The notes under the pieces: generated by a model | What the model saw: the letters and a program-made list of their open reading frames with translations, nothing else | The model's database searches: none | Told to the model about the DNA's origin: nothing | Shown here: positions 20,248 to 31,909 of the stretch, piece by piece | Position numbering within the stretch: position 1 is the first letter of the stretch | Layout of the letters: the number at the start of each line of letters is the position of its first letter | Source of the DNA: Patella vulgata | Taxonomy: Eukaryota; Mollusca; Gastropoda; Patellidae | Direction: 5' to 3' | DNA: 64,000 nt | Assembly: GCF_932274485.2 (NCBI RefSeq) | Contig: NC_065882.2 | Coordinates: forward strand, 81,122,767 to 81,186,766 | Program-made: the position numbers and the translations under genes

Positions 20248-21710
20248 ATAGGTTCCCAACCTTTTTTGGGTGGCGACCCCATTCCAAACACCAGGATCAA
20301 ATCGCGACCCCTCGAAGAACAAAGTCACATTTTATTATGAAACATCACTTTTATTATTGTTTACTTATTAAAAGTCTGATAACAAATTATTGATTTTTTT
20401 AATCAGTGTGATGGTTGCGCCTGTTTTTCAGCGACCAGGTTTACAATGCGTGGCCCAACGCCACTCAGCGCGACAATCATGTCCTTTTCTATTTCAAGCC
20501 GGTTCCTAAATTTTGTTTTTATCACAACCATTGTAGAAAACGACTGTTCGCATAGGTATGACGACGGGTACGGCATGAGGAGCCGTGTTGCATTCTTGGA
20601 TAGACGTGGATAGGATTCAAGCATTTTGCACCAGTAACTGGACAAATGAAATGAAATGGGGTTTAACGTCCTACTGTTCTGCTCCGAACTGGGCTAATGA
20701 AGACGGGCATACGCCATACAGTGTGCTATGAGGCAAATTTTGCCCGGACAGCGGCACTACGGCCTACTCTTATATCGAATTCCAACTGTCAAGGGATCTT
20801 TTATGTGCACGCCAATGTGTACACCGGACCTCGGTTTTTCGTCCCATCCGAACGACTAGACAGCTTTCCTTGTCAGGCCCTCCGTCCTGCATCACTGACA
20901 AGGGGAAACCACGCCGGAAAATCTGGATGAACTTTCTCGGCCAATGCAGGGATCGAATACCCGACCTTCAGACTAGCGAGCCAGCGTCTTACCCAGTTAG
21001 CCACGTGATCCCCCGTAACTGGACAAAGCCAAGGACTTGTACAGTGATTTAGCTCCGGTATCCTGCTGCAGTCTCACGAGCCCCTCTTGAGCGATATCAT
21101 CGTCGGTGATAGCGTCTAATGATGCACTGTATGGGTCTCGGACCACGGTGGACGTCGAGCTCGGAGAAGTAGTGTTCGAATTGATCGATCAGTGACTGAA
21201 GATGTTCAATGAATAGATAAGTTTACAGCCGTTAAAGGTTTTGTTTTCAGTTGAAAAACTCGCGGAAAACAATCTAAACTGTTTTAGAGACTAGAGAAGT
21301 ATTTATTTGCACGAAAATTGGCAGCGGCAAGTCTCTTTGTTTTGGAAATTTCCAGCAGCTTTGACATTGAACGAACCTTGAACTTTGCAACTCGATTATC
21401 ACAGGTAGATATTTCAGTTGGAAAGCGCAAGACTTGGTATTCGCCGCGATGATATTTTCTATCGAGGAATCTGAGGGGTCTAGAGCTGGGTCCTAGACCA
21501 ATCGAAATTAGTGACGAAAAATGTAGATTGTAGAGTGTTACGTGAAGGCCTTGATAAGATGTACGGAGTTAAAGCGAGATCAAGCCTTCTATTGAAGATG
21601 TATAGATAAATTACATGAAAAGATAGCATTTTTTTTAAAGTTCTCAGACTAGTCCGCGACTCCACGAAAAGTGCTCGCGACGCGACCCAGAGGTTGGGAA
21701 ACGCCGGTAT
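20248..21710 (-). mobile_element. hAT relic (ZBED5/SCAND3-like transposase) carrying a SINE-A
   Basis: Left end 'ataggttcccaacctttttt' and right end 'cagaggttgggaaacgccg' are inverted. The minus-strand frame at 20403-20645 encodes SSYLCEQSFSTMVVIKTKFR followed by NRLEIEKDMIVALSGVGPRI, the C-terminal dimerisation region of hAT transposases related to vertebrate ZBED5/FAM200 proteins. Most of the rest of the transposase is gone. Confidence 0.8.
20647..21014 (-). mobile_element. SINE-A copy with 13-bp target duplication
   Basis: Flanked by 'gtaactggacaaa' at 20634-20646 and 21015-21027, inside the hAT relic. Confidence 0.93.
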
Positions 21711-22087
21711 AAACGCATGATTTTGTATTTTATGCTCCAATGCAGGCAGCATTATTTTGTAAATAAAGATTCTGAGAAAATGGTTGCCTTGTGTAGATAT
21801 CAGTGAGGAGAGAGAGAGATGTGGGTTAACACCTACTCGACACAAACTAGGTCATTTCGGGACTAACATATTATGGTTCACCTTTATTTGAATAATTCGC
21901 TTAAATGTGGGGGTTTTTAGCAGTGGGAAGAAACCGGAGGACACGGAGAAAACCCATGAGGCTGGACAGGCGACCCTACTCCTTGACGCGTTTAATCGGG
22001 CATACGAAACGTAGAAAATTAAACTGCATCCCATTTCATTTCTCCGGGTATCGTTAACCCATTCATGACGTTTCCCGTCTTCTTTAG

Positions 22088-22234
22088 GTACATCCGGACA
22101 CAATGCCAGTTACGTATCGCAGCATACTTACAACACAAGTCCCACTTATTACACAAGCTACTATCCATATACGACAACATCTACCTGGTACAGTTATTCC
22201 ACTAGGTCAAGTTTCACGTCAAGACCATCATGCG
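22088..22234 (+). CDS. Probable exon: Ser/Thr/Tyr-rich segment
   Basis: Acceptor 'cccgtcttctttag' and donor 'gtaggt' frame 147 nt. Because the next exon is open only in phase 1, the coding frame should read TSGHNASYVSQHTYNTSPTY, then a run dominated by Y, S and T, ending SFTSRPSC. It has two N-glycosylation sequons (NAS, NTS). If spliced to the TSP1 exon at 13762 the join would be in phase and give CPG-TSGHN. No homologue recognised. Confidence 0.5.
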
Positions 22235-22363
22235 GTAGGTTAAAAATGGTCTAGGGTTTTCTATTAACAACTACTGTACAAATGAACTAAAGTTTATGAC
22301 ATGCGTTTTCAATGTTTGTCATATTGTGTCCATACTATACTTTTAAATGTTTTAAATTATCAG

Positions 22364-22441
22364 AAATGATTGTCCATCGACAAACTATTGCTAAACCCAT
22401 TTCAAGGACACTCCCTCCCCCTCCCCTTATATCTAGTGCAG
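22364..22441 (+). CDS. Probable exon: proline-containing segment
   Basis: Acceptor 'ttaaattatcag', donor 'gtgaga', 78 nt, open only as phase 1-1. Encodes MIVHRQTIAKPISRTLPPPP then LISSA. The PPPP core could bind SH3/WW/EVH1 domains if cytoplasmic; that is inference. Confidence 0.5.
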
Positions 22442-22486
22442 GTGAGATCATTTCATATCATGTTCAACACCGCGACAAAAAAGACT

Positions 22487-22860
22487 ATATATGGTGGAGA
22501 ATCCGACACCATGGTTCACCCGTTGAACCATCCTTCTCATTGACTGAATGAGACGTTGGTTCTGGGCCTGCGTTAGTGCTTGATCTAAATCGTCAGGAAT
22601 CTGCACTGATATGTTCCACTGGATTCCGGTCAGAGCGTCTGTTTGGCTATGTTAATGGAAGAGTCAGTAGCAGGTTACACTACAGTGACATACAAGGCAA
22701 ACCGGTTCCTCTTTGTATGTGCTTTGCGTCATGGACAAGAGAAATCGACTCTTGCTCGACTAGTCAACCTTTCGCCATGACACATGCAATGATCTTATGG
22801 TTACGTAACAAGATAGGTTGCCTGGTAGGTCTCATCATAGCTCAGTGATGAAAGCCGAAC
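22487..22860 (-). mobile_element. Tc1-like relic fragment
   Basis: Minus-strand translation gives SVQIPDDLDQALTQAQNQRL followed by IQSMRRMVQRVNHG, a Tc1 transposase C-terminus; upstream frames are scrambled. It abuts the border of the inverted duplication. Confidence 0.6.
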
Positions 22861-23500
22861 GCAGACGGTGGAACATTTTAGCTGACCATTCATAAAACAT
22901 TGTTCCAATCAATATTTTTACCGTCTGCGGGTTAAAAAATAATGTTCGTGACGTCAACCTTGTTAAATATTTGGAAATTGTTCACCACCCGAACATTTTA
23001 TTTATTCTCGGAACATTGTTGTCCACGCAGCACCAAACAGCACATGGCATGTGATATGTATGCCATGTTGAAATCACGTGATATTATGTGGCGGTAGCAA
23101 TGATGTATGTAAAAATATATACGTCATTGTAGGTAGTGTATTGTTCGAGCTAAAACATGTGTTCGTATGCGGGGCCAAGTTCGTCATCTACGGGGATTTT
23201 ATGTGGCGTTAGACTCATTGTTCGACCTAAAACATTCGTTCACGTGCGGACAACAAAAACAAAAATATTTGTTTGATGTTTTTGTTCGCCGACAGGCTTG
23301 ACCTCGGTAAGAGGTCTTATTCTCGCTCCCGACGTTGTACCATACTACCATGTACAGATTGGCGTACACGTAAACAAAACCCTTGACAGTTTGAAATCTT
23401 CATTAGGCCACGCAAGGGAATTTATAGCTCCAAAATGACGCAATGAGGCTTTAAGGATCACGTTTTAAGATCAATATTATTCATTGATTAACATTTATTT
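22861..23500. other. Intron-like DNA, possible unclassified repeat
   Basis: 'accgtctgcgg' and its complement 'cgcagacggt' occur within 80 bp, and 'gttcg' phrases recur, suggesting a decayed inverted-repeat element. Nothing coding. Confidence 0.3.
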
Positions 23501-23508
23501 TTTAATAG

Positions 23509-23618
23509 AACCAGGAAGTACTATACCGACGATAGAGAACGAATTGGTGAATATCAAAAGCGAAGCTGTCGATGTTGTTAACAAAGTAGACGTGGCGTTA
23601 ATAAATATCCAAAATTAA
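23509..23618 (+). CDS. Probable terminal exon with stop
   Basis: Acceptor 'attttttaatag', phase 1, so it joins the exon at 22364. Encodes PGSTIPTIENELVNIKSEAV followed by DVVNKVDVALINIQN and TAA. The heptad-like spacing of hydrophobic residues suggests a short amphipathic helix. Confidence 0.55.
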
Positions 23619-23641
23619 ATGTTATTCATATTCATTGTAAC

Positions 23642-23647
23642 AATAAA
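23642..23647 (+). promoter_or_regulatory. Polyadenylation signal AATAAA
   Basis: Lies 24 bases after the stop of the exon at 23509, which supports a transcript end here. Confidence 0.5.
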
Positions 23648-23821
23648 AGGCGTCTAAACTGCAACAGTTTCCAACCCTACTTGTTTGTGTATGTACATAA
23701 ATTTCTTAAGAGCACCACGCGAAGTCGATGTGTCGATTGCGTGTAACTCTTCTATTCCCCTGTTTGCGGACGGTGCTGAACAAACCTTAAATTTGTTAAT
23801 TACCAGTCGTCTTTTTTAACC

Positions 23822-23965
23822 ACATTTAGATTTCTTAATTACCGGTAATCTGTATATACCTTTAGATTTCTTAATTACCGGTAAACTGTATATACCTTTA
23901 GATTTCTTAATTACCGGTAAACTGTATATACCTTTAGATTTCTTACTTACCGGTAAACTGTATAT
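23822..23965. repeat. Tandem repeat, 4 x ~36 bp
   Basis: Unit 'tttagatttcttaattaccg' plus 'gtaaactgtatatacc', near identical between copies. Confidence 0.9.
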
Positions 23966-24269
23966 ATACTAAACAGCTAAAAAGAAAATAAACAAATCCG
24001 AGAGTCACTTTAATCAAATCATTCTAGAAAACGACTTACTAAATGGATCAACGCAATTTTTTGTGAACAATATGTTGACACATTATTGATTAATTCGTCA
24101 CAATTCCAAGACATTACGAGAAGGCTTAGAGTCTGTACACAGTCTATACATCAGTGGATGAACGCCATTGGCCACTGGAACCACACTCTCAGAAAAGCCC
24201 GGCACAATCCATCGGCTGTGCTTGGTCTCGGTACGACGTTATTAAGTCTCCTCTGAATTTCATCCCAAA

Positions 24270-25160
24270 GATGTTGCTGCCCTTACGGTATAAGGAATAA
24301 ATATACCAAGTTCAAAATATGGCCACCCGACACTTAAACAAAACAATTGGGCGTGGCTCTGCCCCTGGGGTTGGGACATATACCAAAATCAATATATGCC
24401 GCCCTTAGGCTATAAGGAATAGATATGCCAAGTCTCAAGATGCTCCATTCAGAATTGCGGCCAGTATGCGATAAACACAAAAATTGGGCAGGCTCTGCCC
24501 CTGGGAGTCGGGAAATGCACCAAAATCAATAGCTGTCGTCCTGAGGCTATAAGGAATACATATACCAAATTCCAAGACGATCCATTAACTGTAGCCTGTA
24601 GACAACACACAGATACACACAGAAACAATGGGTGTGGCTCAGCCCCTGGGGTTGGGCATTCACAAAAAACCTATAGGGATCATTCTTAGGGTATAAGGAA
24701 TAGGTATGCACAGTTTCTAAAGGATCTTGTTAGGCAACACAAAGACACACACAAACATTGCTCGTGTCATTCACCAAAAATAGTAGAGGTCCTCCTTAGG
24801 GTTTAGGGAATAATTATGAACAGTTTCAATAGGATCCATTAAGAATAGCGGCCAGTAGGTAACTCACTGACAAAGAGAAAATGGGCAGGGCTCTGCACCT
24901 GGGGGTTTGGCGTGCACCAAAGACAATAGGGATGATCCTTAGGGTATAAGGAATAACTATGCATTCACGAAAGGATCTGTTAGGAATTGCGACCTGTACA
25001 CGACAAGCAATAAAAAAAATGGGCGTGGCTTTGCCCCTGGGGATCGGGCATGTACAAACAACAATAGGGATCCTCCTTAGGGTAATGAATAAGTGTATAC
25101 AATCATTGAGAAATGCGCTTAAGGCGACCCACATACATACACACAAAGAGACAGGGGCGA
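24270..25160. repeat. Satellite of ~140-150-bp units
   Basis: Six or so degenerate units share 'tgggcgtggctctgcccctg', 'aggctataaggaata' and 'atgcaccaaaatcaata'. No coding frame is kept through the units. Confidence 0.85.
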
Positions 25161-25244
25161 CGGCATAATACGTCCACATAGAATAAAATAAAACAAGCCA
25201 ACAGTGAGGCTGTTTATTTTTATTTATTTATTCTTCAAATAAAG

Positions 25245-25544
25245 GTTACAACATGACAATAATAAATATAGATATGTGTATGAAGTAGGAACTATGTGCT
25301 GCATTGTATGATTGGGAAAATGACAACACTAAATATAGATAAATATATACAATGTATATGAAGTAGTAACTATGTACTGCATTGTATGATTGTGAAAGTG
25401 ACAACACTAAATATAGATAAATATATACAATGTATATGAAGTAGTAACTATGTACTGAATTGTATGATTGTGAAAGTGACAACACTAAATATAGATAAAT
25501 ATATACAATGTATATGAAATAAGAACTACGTGCTGTATTGTATG

Positions 25545-25577
<33 letters not shown>

Positions 25578-25625
25578 TGTATATGAAATAAGAACTATGT
25601 GCTGCATTGTATGATTGGGATGGGA
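25245..25625. repeat. 78-bp minisatellite, ~4.5 units
   Basis: Unit begins 'gacaacactaaatataga'. Because 78 is a multiple of three the minus strand stays open for 79 codons, but the product is only a repeated hydrophobic phrase. A (TA)n run lies at ~25551-25575. Confidence 0.92.
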
Positions 25626-25629
25626 AATG

Positions 25630-26320
25630 AGACGAGGATAGAGAAGTATGGTGTCATGAGGAGACCTTTACTTAGGATAGCCCATGATAAAGCCTGACGT
25701 ATATAACATCCGTTGCTTATTTCCAACGGCGTCCAAAGTTGCCAAGGTCGCGTCAGGTCATCATTAAGAGACAAAACTGAATAAATATGCCAATCACTGC
25801 ACATAACACACATAATTATATATATGTATATCTACATGTTTTACATCAACCAATTTTATTAAAAGTAGATTAACAAGTATGTAGTATCACAGATTAATAA
25901 TCTGTTGACAATAAATACTTCTTGGCTGCAGCCTTAAAGCTGTACAGTAAATCTATTCGGTAAATCATTCCAGATACTTATAGCGGTATAATAAAATGAT
26001 GTGAACTGCTTTCTATCCGCGCATTTTGGCACAGCAAAATTGAATAAACTAGATCTTGTGCCGTATTGGTGCGTATCTCCAACGCATTTGAATTTTGATT
26101 TAAGCTATGATGGATAATTGTTATGAAAAATCTTATGTACATGGTTTAGTTTTAAACTGTTTAATTCGGTTTTCAACATTTAGTATTTTGATATCTGAAA
26201 ATGAAACTTGAGCTCTACGCGCAAGCCCTTGTATTACTGGTTATGACCTAACTATGTATTTAATACCATACTTTACCCAAAACAGCAGAATTATTGGTAA
26301 CATAGAGAGAAAAAATACCA
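25630..26320. other. AT-rich DNA without a gene
   Basis: No frame, repeat or splice pattern that I could support. Confidence 0.4.
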
Positions 26321-26780
26321 TTAAAGATACATTATGGGGGATTAGATAACGAGATGGTAGTTCTCATTATAATAGTTAAAAACTAGATAATGTCAAGGGA
26401 ATTTGCTGAAAATTTCAGTCGAATTCATCCATTTTGAACCGAATATTTAGCGAATGAATTTTGGGCCTAGCCTCGATCATCATTACTGAAGTCGGTACAT
26501 AAAAAACATAGTCTCGATCATCCATTTCATGATTAAATTATGAATGGATGTCGAGCAGCAAATGGGATCATAATCCAGTAAATATCTCAGGCTAGTGATG
26601 CCATCGATTATCCATTTCTTGATTTAATCATCAATGAACGCAGAGCAGCAGATCGGGTCATAATCCAATAAATATCGAGAGTTGATTAATGTCTAATTAT
26701 AATCTTATTTAGATAACATTTTAGGTTCAAAGACAGACCTGCAATTGGCAGATTAAGCTCTTGCATAATGTATTTTTAAA
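26321..26780. mobile_element. MITE M2 copy, near complete, with adjoining inverted fragment
   Basis: Ends ttaaagatacattatgg and cttgcataatgtatt. A second, inverted piece of the right half follows at 26781-26880, so 'gacctgcaattggcag' appears in both orientations ~60 bp apart, a potential hairpin. Confidence 0.75.
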
Positions 26781-27117
26781 CAGCCATAATTTAAGAACTA
26801 AATCTACCAATTGCAGGTCTTTCTTTGGGCCTTAAATGTTATATAAACTATTAATTAGACATTTATTAACATGAAAAGATCATTCATGACCAATGCCATC
26901 AGATAGGTCCGATTTTTAAGTAGTTTAGAACGGTTTAGCCTAGTGAAGCTAGGCTAAGCTTTGAACAACCAGTACGGTGGTTCCAACCAGTGCACACATA
27001 TCTTGTGAAACCTTCAAAGACTAATATCTTCACTGAGAATAAAGTAATATTTGATGACAAGGAGATGTTGTCTTTAATCGCTGACTATTTATTAAAAATA
27101 TCGAATTCTAATTAAAT

Positions 27118-27250
27118 TCTCGGATTATCCACTGCTCGCGTCTACTCCTTGTCACGAACAACCGGGGAATCGAAACCACGCCAGTTGACTCATTGATTAA
27201 ACTTATTATGCAGCGCGTACGTGCTAACCATTGCCCCCCCCCCCCCAACA
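27118..27250 (-). mobile_element. SINE-B head fragment
   Basis: 'cgaaaccacgccagttgact' to 'gtgctaaccatt', followed by a C14 run. Confidence 0.8.
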
Positions 27251-27360
27251 TTTGATAGAGAATTTTGTCTGTATACATAACAGGGAGGCTGAAAAATGAA
27301 ACAACCACAACAATTTTGATCAAATTTAAAAATAGTATAGACGCTAACAAACTCCTTCGT

Positions 27361-28446
27361 TCAAATAGGAAGGACTGAATTGCTGTTGCAACACCTTCTG
27401 CATTTTAATAATTGTTTTAAATCCTGGTTTCTCAGTACAAATATTGGCAATTTTAAAATTGGAAACACAAATGACGTTACAAAGCTCACACCTTCTAACA
27501 CATTCCAGTCATCATCAACCATGTACATTTGAAGGGTGTGACCAAAAAACAGAAACAATACAACAGCGAATGTCGATATCATTTGTATGATATAAAATCT
27601 AAATAACATGGAGGCTAGTTTAAAACCAGCCTGAAAACCTACTTGAACCGTATTACTCAAATCTCTATCACAAGTTTGAAGTTTCCTAATTCGTATAAAT
27701 GAATATAATACACAGATTGTGGGAAAAACAGCGACATTTATAAACTGAATCAAAACAATCCAGATGTTTGATTGAGTTAAAATGAATTCTACTATAAATT
27801 TTGGATTTGGAACAAGTAGGCTGTTGTCAAACAAAACGATACAAGAGATCATAGCGTTGAGAATCCAGGAAACCAGAAGAAAAACACGTATCTTTTTTTC
27901 ACTAATAGAAGAATAATCGTACTTGACCTGGAATGCTAGATATATGTTGTACATATTAGCTGCTAGCATATGGGTAGACATACAAACACAGGTGAACATA
28001 ACGATATACACTATAACTGTTACAACGTGACTCCACTCCGCGAGTCCGAAAAAGATAGCTGATATGTCCACTACAAAAAAAAGGAATCCAATCACAGTTT
28101 CTACGATCAATTCATTATACCAAATCCAGCGACAGGCTTTTGATATATTTACTAATTTACGCACAGCGTTTAGCAAAACAACATTTTGAGCTATTAGTAA
28201 AATGTCTATAATTAGTACTATAGTTTCAAGAGGAAATGTATTTGTATCTTGAACAATGCATTCTTCAGCTGTTTGGTTGTCCAAACATAACCTGGTGTTT
28301 GAATTTTGAACCATTATGTACTCCGCTACAGTTGAATATCCAGGCCAATATTCGTTTGTTTCCTCACATACAGTATTGGTGAAATTCAAATAGCCGAATA
28401 AATACAGTATTGTGCAATTCGAAACCTTGGGATAGGTATGCCCAAC
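27361..28446 (-). CDS. Divergent class-A-like seven-transmembrane receptor (main exon)
   Basis: The first in-frame ATG is at 28314 and would give 317 residues. The frame extends upstream without ATG to a good acceptor ('taatttcttcag', exon border 28446), so a 5' exon may exist. Counting from that Met: sequon N13QT; seven hydrophobic spans near 30-52, 68-91, 97-122, 141-162, 183-207, 232-258 and 275-294; basic tail KCRRCC. Class-A landmarks survive in altered form. DRY is N-I-Y (NIYLAFQVKYDY), Trp sits mid TM4 (SWILNA), and NPxxY is KLPIF followed by VLRNQDLKQLL. Probably an orphan peptide- or chemo-receptor; the ligand cannot be inferred. The frame is intact. Confidence 0.78.
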   Translation of the reverse strand, partial: VGHTYPKVSNCTILYLFGYLNFTNTVCEETNEYWPGYSTVAEYIMVQNSNTRLCLDNQTAEECIVQDTNTFPLETIVLIIDILLIAQNVVLLNAVRKLVNISKACRWIWYNELIVETVIGFLFFVVDISAIFFGLAEWSHVVTVIVYIVMFTCVCMSTHMLAANMYNIYLAFQVKYDYSSISEKKIRVFLLVSWILNAMISCIVLFDNSLLVPNPKFIVEFILTQSNIWIVLIQFINVAVFPTICVLYSFIRIRKLQTCDRDLSNTVQVGFQAGFKLASMLFRFYIIQMISTFAVVLFLFFGHTLQMYMVDDDWNVLEGVSFVTSFVFPILKLPIFVLRNQDLKQLLKCRRCCNSNSVLPI

Positions 28447-29389
28447 CTGAAGAAATTACTAAAAGTTTAATAGATTCACCTCGAGGCGTTTCTGTAGTAA
28501 AAACCAACTAATTTAAAATGACATACAACATACGTCATTAAATCATTAATAATAGATCTGCTCTGTGATTCCTGAAGTGATAAAGTTGTGTTGAGGGAGG
28601 ATTTCAAGTCCAACGAATAAAGTGACGCATATATATATATATAGAGTAGGGTAGAAAACGTCAATCACTGTACAGTCTTGCTCGCGGAAGAAATCAGCGG
28701 AATGATTACTGATTTACGGAATAAATGAAACACAGGATTAAATAGAATACTGTTCCTTGGACTAAATAGAACACCGGACCCACTCAGCAAATGACAGTTT
28801 GATTCACGAATTATATAAATGAACGGAATCCTGATCCACGGAATAAATGGAATAGTGATCCACTGAACAAATAAACCACGACTATTTAAAGACAGACAAT
28901 GATGTTATCACGGAAAGTACACAATGTCAGCTTGGTAATATGAACGTTACTCTAGACTCTATCCTTCATTCATTCATTCATTCTCTCATTGATCCAAGAT
29001 TATTTTAAAGCGATACACAGTTGACAATTCTATAGAATACAATTACTGCTTATTACTTAGCGATGTTTCAACTAGGCTTCTCTAGTCATTATCAAGCAAT
29101 GATAAAATATGAAAATATGACAGGACAATATATACACGTACACAATGCTTACCAACCAGAGATACCTTTCTAATTACCTGACAGGAACCGAACTTAATAA
29201 ACATACTATTGTTATGAAGGGAGCACGGATAATCTAATTACAACATCCAATAAGATACAGAATACCTTACCTGAATATTAAACTAAATAATTAGTGAAAA
29301 TGTTTGCGAAGTAAATTTAAAAGTCACAACACAGTTTATATTGACAATATTTTCGTAATATTGATTTTAAATCTTTTGATTTTAAAAAA

Positions 29390-29396
<7 letters not shown>
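28447..29396. other. Intergenic or intronic DNA
   Basis: Degenerate phrases such as 'cacggaataaatggaata' repeat loosely at 28700-28870. (TTCA)n near 28965. No coding signal. Confidence 0.4.
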
Positions 29397-29433
<37 letters not shown>

Positions 29434-29545
29434 AAACTCGACACAAACTAGGTCATTTCGGGACTAACACATGGTTCAATTTTATTTCTATAATTCGCTT
29501 GCGCATAGGGGTCTTTAGCAGTGGGAGGAAACCGGAGGACCCGGA
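29397..29545 (-). mobile_element. SINE-B fragment with long (GA)n and (TC)n runs
   Basis: 3' half of SINE-B from the (GA)n tail to 'gaggacccggag', where it runs into a (TC)n tract (29550-29620). Confidence 0.85.
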
Positions 29546-29564
29546 GCCCCCCTCTCTCTCTACC

Positions 29565-29618
<54 letters not shown>

Positions 29619-29659
29619 ATCAAGCAACGAGAGTACCGTCGGCGAAGGGTCTCTTCGCT

Positions 29660-29985
29660 TGTGGTTCAATGCCTTACTGTTCTGTTCAGACTGGTCTAAC
29701 TGAAACGAGTATATACGAAATGAAATGTGTTCTGGGGGTAATTTTCCCGGGTAGCGGCGCCACGCACTACTCTTATATCGAATTCCAACGGTCCAATGTG
29801 CTCGCGGGGACATCGGTTTTTCGTACCATCCGAAAGACTATAAAGCTGCCCTTGTCCTGTGCCACTAACAAGGGAAAGCAACGCCGGAAAACTCAAACGA
29901 ATATTACCGGTCAACACCTGGATCGAACACGGGACCTATGGATTAGCTAGCCAACGTCTTACTCATTGATTCACCGTTCTAAAAT
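29660..29985 (-). mobile_element. Old SINE-A copy
   Basis: The whole body is recognisable but strongly diverged ('gatcgaacacgggacctatg' head). Confidence 0.8.
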
Positions 29986-30069
29986 GAGACTGTACGTTGT
30001 TCGAAATCATCTAATCATAAGGACGAACTGGCTTCCAGTATGTTTACCCGATGAGTCTGTGACGCAAGG

Positions 30070-30436
30070 AGGGGATGACGTGGCTAAGTGGGTAAGACGC
30101 TAGCTCGCTAGCCTGGAGGTCGGGTGTTCGATCCCTGCATTGGCCGAGAAAGTTCATCCAGATTTTCCGGCGTGGTTCTCCCTTGTCAGTGATGCAGGAC
30201 GGAGGGGCTGACAAGGAAAGCTGTCTAGTCGTTCGGATGGGACGAAAAACCGAGGTCCCGTGTACACATTGGCGTGCACGTAAAATATCTCTTGGCAGTT
30301 GGAATTCGATATAAGAGTAGGCCGTAGTGCCGCTGTCCGGGCAAAATTTCCCTCATAGCACACTGTATGGCGTATGCCCGTCTTCATTAGCCCAGGTTGG
30401 GAGCAGAACAGTAGGACGTTAAACCCCATTTCATTT
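30070..30436 (+). mobile_element. SINE-A copy with 13-bp target duplication
   Basis: 'ctgtgacgcaagg' at 30057-30069 and 30437-30449. Confidence 0.93.
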
Positions 30437-30449
30437 CTGTGACGCAAGG

Positions 30450-31905
30450 GAATAAAGAACTTGACTCACAAACCATCAATGGTCTCCCGTAGTTAATTAG
30501 TCAGCGAGTGGTTATTTACGTCAGATAATATAGTAATTTCCTCGGATTCAAATATCATTCATATTAGGTTTAAAACAAATAAGATCTTTAATGAACCCGA
30601 TAAATGGTGTCTTTTCAAGAATAAATGGATTACATGTCGCTAACAACGGCTCTACAAAAGTAATACCCTAAGAAGTAAATAACAAGATTAGAAGAAATAA
30701 TTAAAAACATGTAACAGAAGGATTATTGCTCTTGAGTCGTGATGAGACGTATTAAGATACATTATGGGAGATAAATATGGTCTGGATGACCTGGCGCCTG
30801 GTACGTTCGGGCATTTTTATGCGCGAACTCTTAGGTTTTTTTACTGGCATGCGCACAGGTACTATTTCTTTTTCTTTTAACAAGTACCCAAATCGGGGAT
30901 TTCGTGCGGAGGTAGTTCGGAGGCAAACAGTCTGTGAAGTACAACACTTGCCACTGTACCTGTGTATCGCTAATTATAGACCGAATGTGTGAAGACAGTT
31001 CATACATATCACTCAAAAATTTTTCAGTACAAACTCAGTTGATTCACGCTCGATTTGCTACTAAACAAACCCATCGGTTTATTTTCTCAACAGTGTGACC
31101 CGAAGTGACCGCGGATTTATTGACCTTGTATGAACTTATCCATAGCTATATCCTTACACCGAGAGAAATTATCTAGTCTCGGTGAAAAGAACCATGGTCA
31201 ACTGGTAGAAAATTACTTTTGTATTTTTTGGAACGGAAAACAGTGTTTTTAGAAGCAAACTAACCTGCCGCACATGAGGAAGTCATTATACTAATAATAA
31301 AAGGCGAGACCTCTTTTTGCGGCGCAGGCTTATCACTGAGTAGTAAACCGTCCACAAACAATAATATAGGAAGCCTAGTGACGAGTGTAGTAAGTAGGCT
31401 ATAGACTATAGGTTTGAGTCGAGATTACTCGCTTTCAGTTTACTCTGTTTTTGCGATAACCAATTATGTGAGAAAAACCATACTGACATTCGGTTTTTAA
31501 AAGTTGTACGCGAACTAAATGCGTTTGTTAGATACTGACAGCAGCCCCGAGTCGAACAATCGCCGCCCGAGCTGTCTTCGTCAGCTAGTTTCACAATATC
31601 GTGCAATAGGTGTATTAATGTGATTTTTAGGTTTAACCCCGCAAACAATGCCAAAATAGTGTTTTCACTGCTTACAGAAAACTGAAATTTAAAAAAAAAT
31701 TTTTTTATGGGGGTGACCCTCCCACACACTCCCTATCGAGCTGCCGCTCGGTCTGCGCAGCCTCATGCCTGGCACATACTGTCAACATTGTATATTTTTC
31801 CGTTTCCGCCCTTCCCCCCACAATATATATTTCACGGCTACGTTGCGACGGTACCAGCATACCCAGTTGTTGACACCCATTACATCACTCCTGTCTAACA
31901 AATCA
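30450..31905. other. Unassigned DNA
   Basis: A short M2 MITE left end at ~30748. The longest frames (31406-31729 minus, 107 codons) have no recognisable motif. Confidence 0.3.
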
Positions 31906-31909
31906 TAAA

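Larger units (their letters stand above)
21808..22486 (+). repeat. Inverted duplication, copy 2 (pairs with 15037-15706)
   Basis: Contains a minus-strand SINE-B 3' half (21808-21990), a unique junction 'gacgcgtttaatcgg' and the exons at 22088 and 22364. It ends at 'gcgacaaaaaagact'. Its exon frames are open, unlike copy 1, so this is probably the parental or functional copy. Confidence 0.88.

Noticed and set aside
24826-25179. 117-codon minus frame over the satellite
   Set aside because: Crosses several satellite units with a different peptide in each; no conserved domain.
28387-28389. Start codon of the receptor at 28389
   Set aside because: The codon there is TTG; the first ATG in frame is at 28314, and an upstream splice acceptor is more plausible.
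29499-29703. Leu/Ser-rich ORFs
   Set aside because: Translation of a (TC)n tract and SINE sequence.
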